Assembly: GCA_937922005.1 (NCBI GenBank)
Contig: CAKZWV010000040.1
Location: 1 to 15,111 of the forward strand
Direction of reading: 5' to 3'
Source: an uncultured Clostridia bacterium
GTDB taxonomy: Bacteria; Bacillota; Clostridia; Saccharofermentanales; DTU023
Length of the DNA stretch: 15,111 bases
Both the position numbers and the translations under genes were made by a program. Of this stretch, positions 14,540 to 15,111 are shown piece by piece. The notes under the pieces were generated by a model that saw only the letters and a program-made list of their open reading frames with translations, was not told where the DNA came from and ran no database searches. How positions within the stretch are numbered: position 1 is the first letter of the stretch; each line of letters begins with the position of its first letter.

Positions 14540-15111
14540 TTGACTACGCCCGCCTCTGGCGGATGGTCATACGGTCCCTATCTTACCGGGACTTCGAGCC
14601 CGCTTTCATGCTCTTATTGAGAGACCAAAGGACCGTGTCCCCCCTCTTCTGTCAGGGGGCCTATTATCTTTTATTAGATGCCGAAACACAAAAGGCAGTC
14701 TATGGGGTACTCAACGATGCCTTTTTAATTCATAAGCTAGAAGATGTCTTGACCTTGGGGGCCCAACGCCAGGATCCTGACCATGCCCTCATCCGGGTTC
14801 ACGTCCATCAAGTCTATGACCTTGACCAGGTCAGGCACCAGGGCCAGGCCTTATGGCAAGCCGGCAAAAACCAGGAATTAGCCAACTTTTTGGCAAAAGA
14901 AATCGGTCTTCCAGGAGATTGGGCAGAAGGGGCTAAGCAAAGCCCTTATTCCACTGGGTCGCTGGCCTCTGGGTCGCTGCCCTCTGGATCTGGCGCACCC
15001 GGATCATTAACTACCGGATCAGGAACACCTGGCTCTTTTGCCTCTAGCTCTGTCGCCTCTAGCTCTTTCGCCTCTAGCTCATCTCCCTTTCATAAAAACC
15101 AGGAGGCCCCG
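14536..15111 (+). CDS. dnaX: DnaX C-terminal (tau-specific) region in the -1 frame, continuing past window end
   Basis: This frame runs open for 192 codons from the A-run to the window edge and has no convincing start of its own: the first ATG (14563) has no ribosome site. Its first part (about 1-95) has the character of a DnaX domain V: an opening helix with LWRMVIRSLSYRDFEPAF, then LLLRDQRTVSPLF, YYLLLDAETQKAV and IHKLEDVLTLG. These resemble the small alpha/beta domain that binds the polymerase alpha subunit. From about residue 135 it becomes a Ser/Gly/Ala-rich linker with 5-residue repeats. I infer it is fused to the upstream 442 residues by slippage. Reinitiation after the TAA, or a sequencing error, are alternatives. 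Confidence 0.65.
14547..14565 (+). other. Hairpin downstream of the dnaX A9 run
   Basis: CCGCC (14550-14554) and GGCGG (14558-14562) pair perfectly around TCT, and the stem may extend with C-G and G-U pairs on the far side of one mismatch. It starts 12-15 nt after the A-run, longer than the 5-9 nt usual for a frameshift-stimulating stem-loop, so its role is uncertain. Confidence 0.4.
14954..15084 (+). repeat. 15-bp (5-codon) tandem repeats in the tau Ser/Gly-rich linker
   Basis: Two consecutive 15-bp units beginning CTGGGTCGCTG (14954 and 14969) and three beginning GCCTCTAGCTC (15040, 15055 and 15070) keep the -1 frame and encode SG- and ASSS-type repeats. Frame-preserving repeats support the idea that this frame is translated. 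Confidence 0.7.

Overview
The window looks like a Bacillota (Firmicutes) chromosome, probably a Clostridia-type lineage with moderate to high GC. The reasons are the tig-clpP-clpX order, a small SRP RNA gene directly upstream of dnaX, a YtrA-type GntR/ABC-2 transporter operon, strong AGGAGG-type ribosome binding sites and TTGACA/TATAAT-type promoters. I cannot place the genus from sequence alone.

Layout. (1) Positions 1-580 hold the worn edge of an accessory island: the last 43 codons of an unidentified gene and a start-less C-terminal fragment of a type I restriction specificity subunit (hsdS). (2) Positions 641-5671, all on the minus strand, hold the proteostasis cluster: trigger factor (tig) from its own promoter, then clpP, clpX, and a gene overlapping clpX by 8 bp that encodes a divergent protein-kinase-fold protein. 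A strong intrinsic terminator lies inside the first 20 codons of that kinase-like ORF, so clpX read-through into it is probably controlled. (3) Positions 5787-7106 (minus) hold a stand-alone AAA/DUF4143-type ATPase. Its promoter is back to back with the next operon's promoter, the two -35 boxes forming one inverted repeat, and a perfect 14-bp palindrome covers its -10. (4) Positions 7473-12916 (plus) are a four-gene operon: a YtrA-like GntR repressor, an ABC ATPase and two ABC-2-type permeases, the second with a domain of about 490 residues after its membrane part. (5) From 13036 to the end come the SRP RNA, with its own promoter and a terminator formed by its closing stem, and then dnaX.

The most striking observation is in dnaX. 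The zero-frame product stops at residue 442, directly after a run of nine A. The -1 frame then stays open for 192 codons to the window edge and looks like the missing C-terminal (tau-specific) domain. This suggests one gene making a short gamma-like and a long tau-like clamp-loader subunit by slippage at A9. The zero frame would give the short form and slippage the long one, the reverse of the E. coli arrangement. A homopolymer sequencing error is the main alternative.

How the genes work together: Tig, ClpP and ClpX cover nascent-chain folding and regulated proteolysis. The kinase-like protein may be linked to them by location, although its function is unknown. The GntR-ABC module is a self-contained, probably autoregulated transporter of the cell-envelope-stress type. 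SRP RNA and dnaX are housekeeping.
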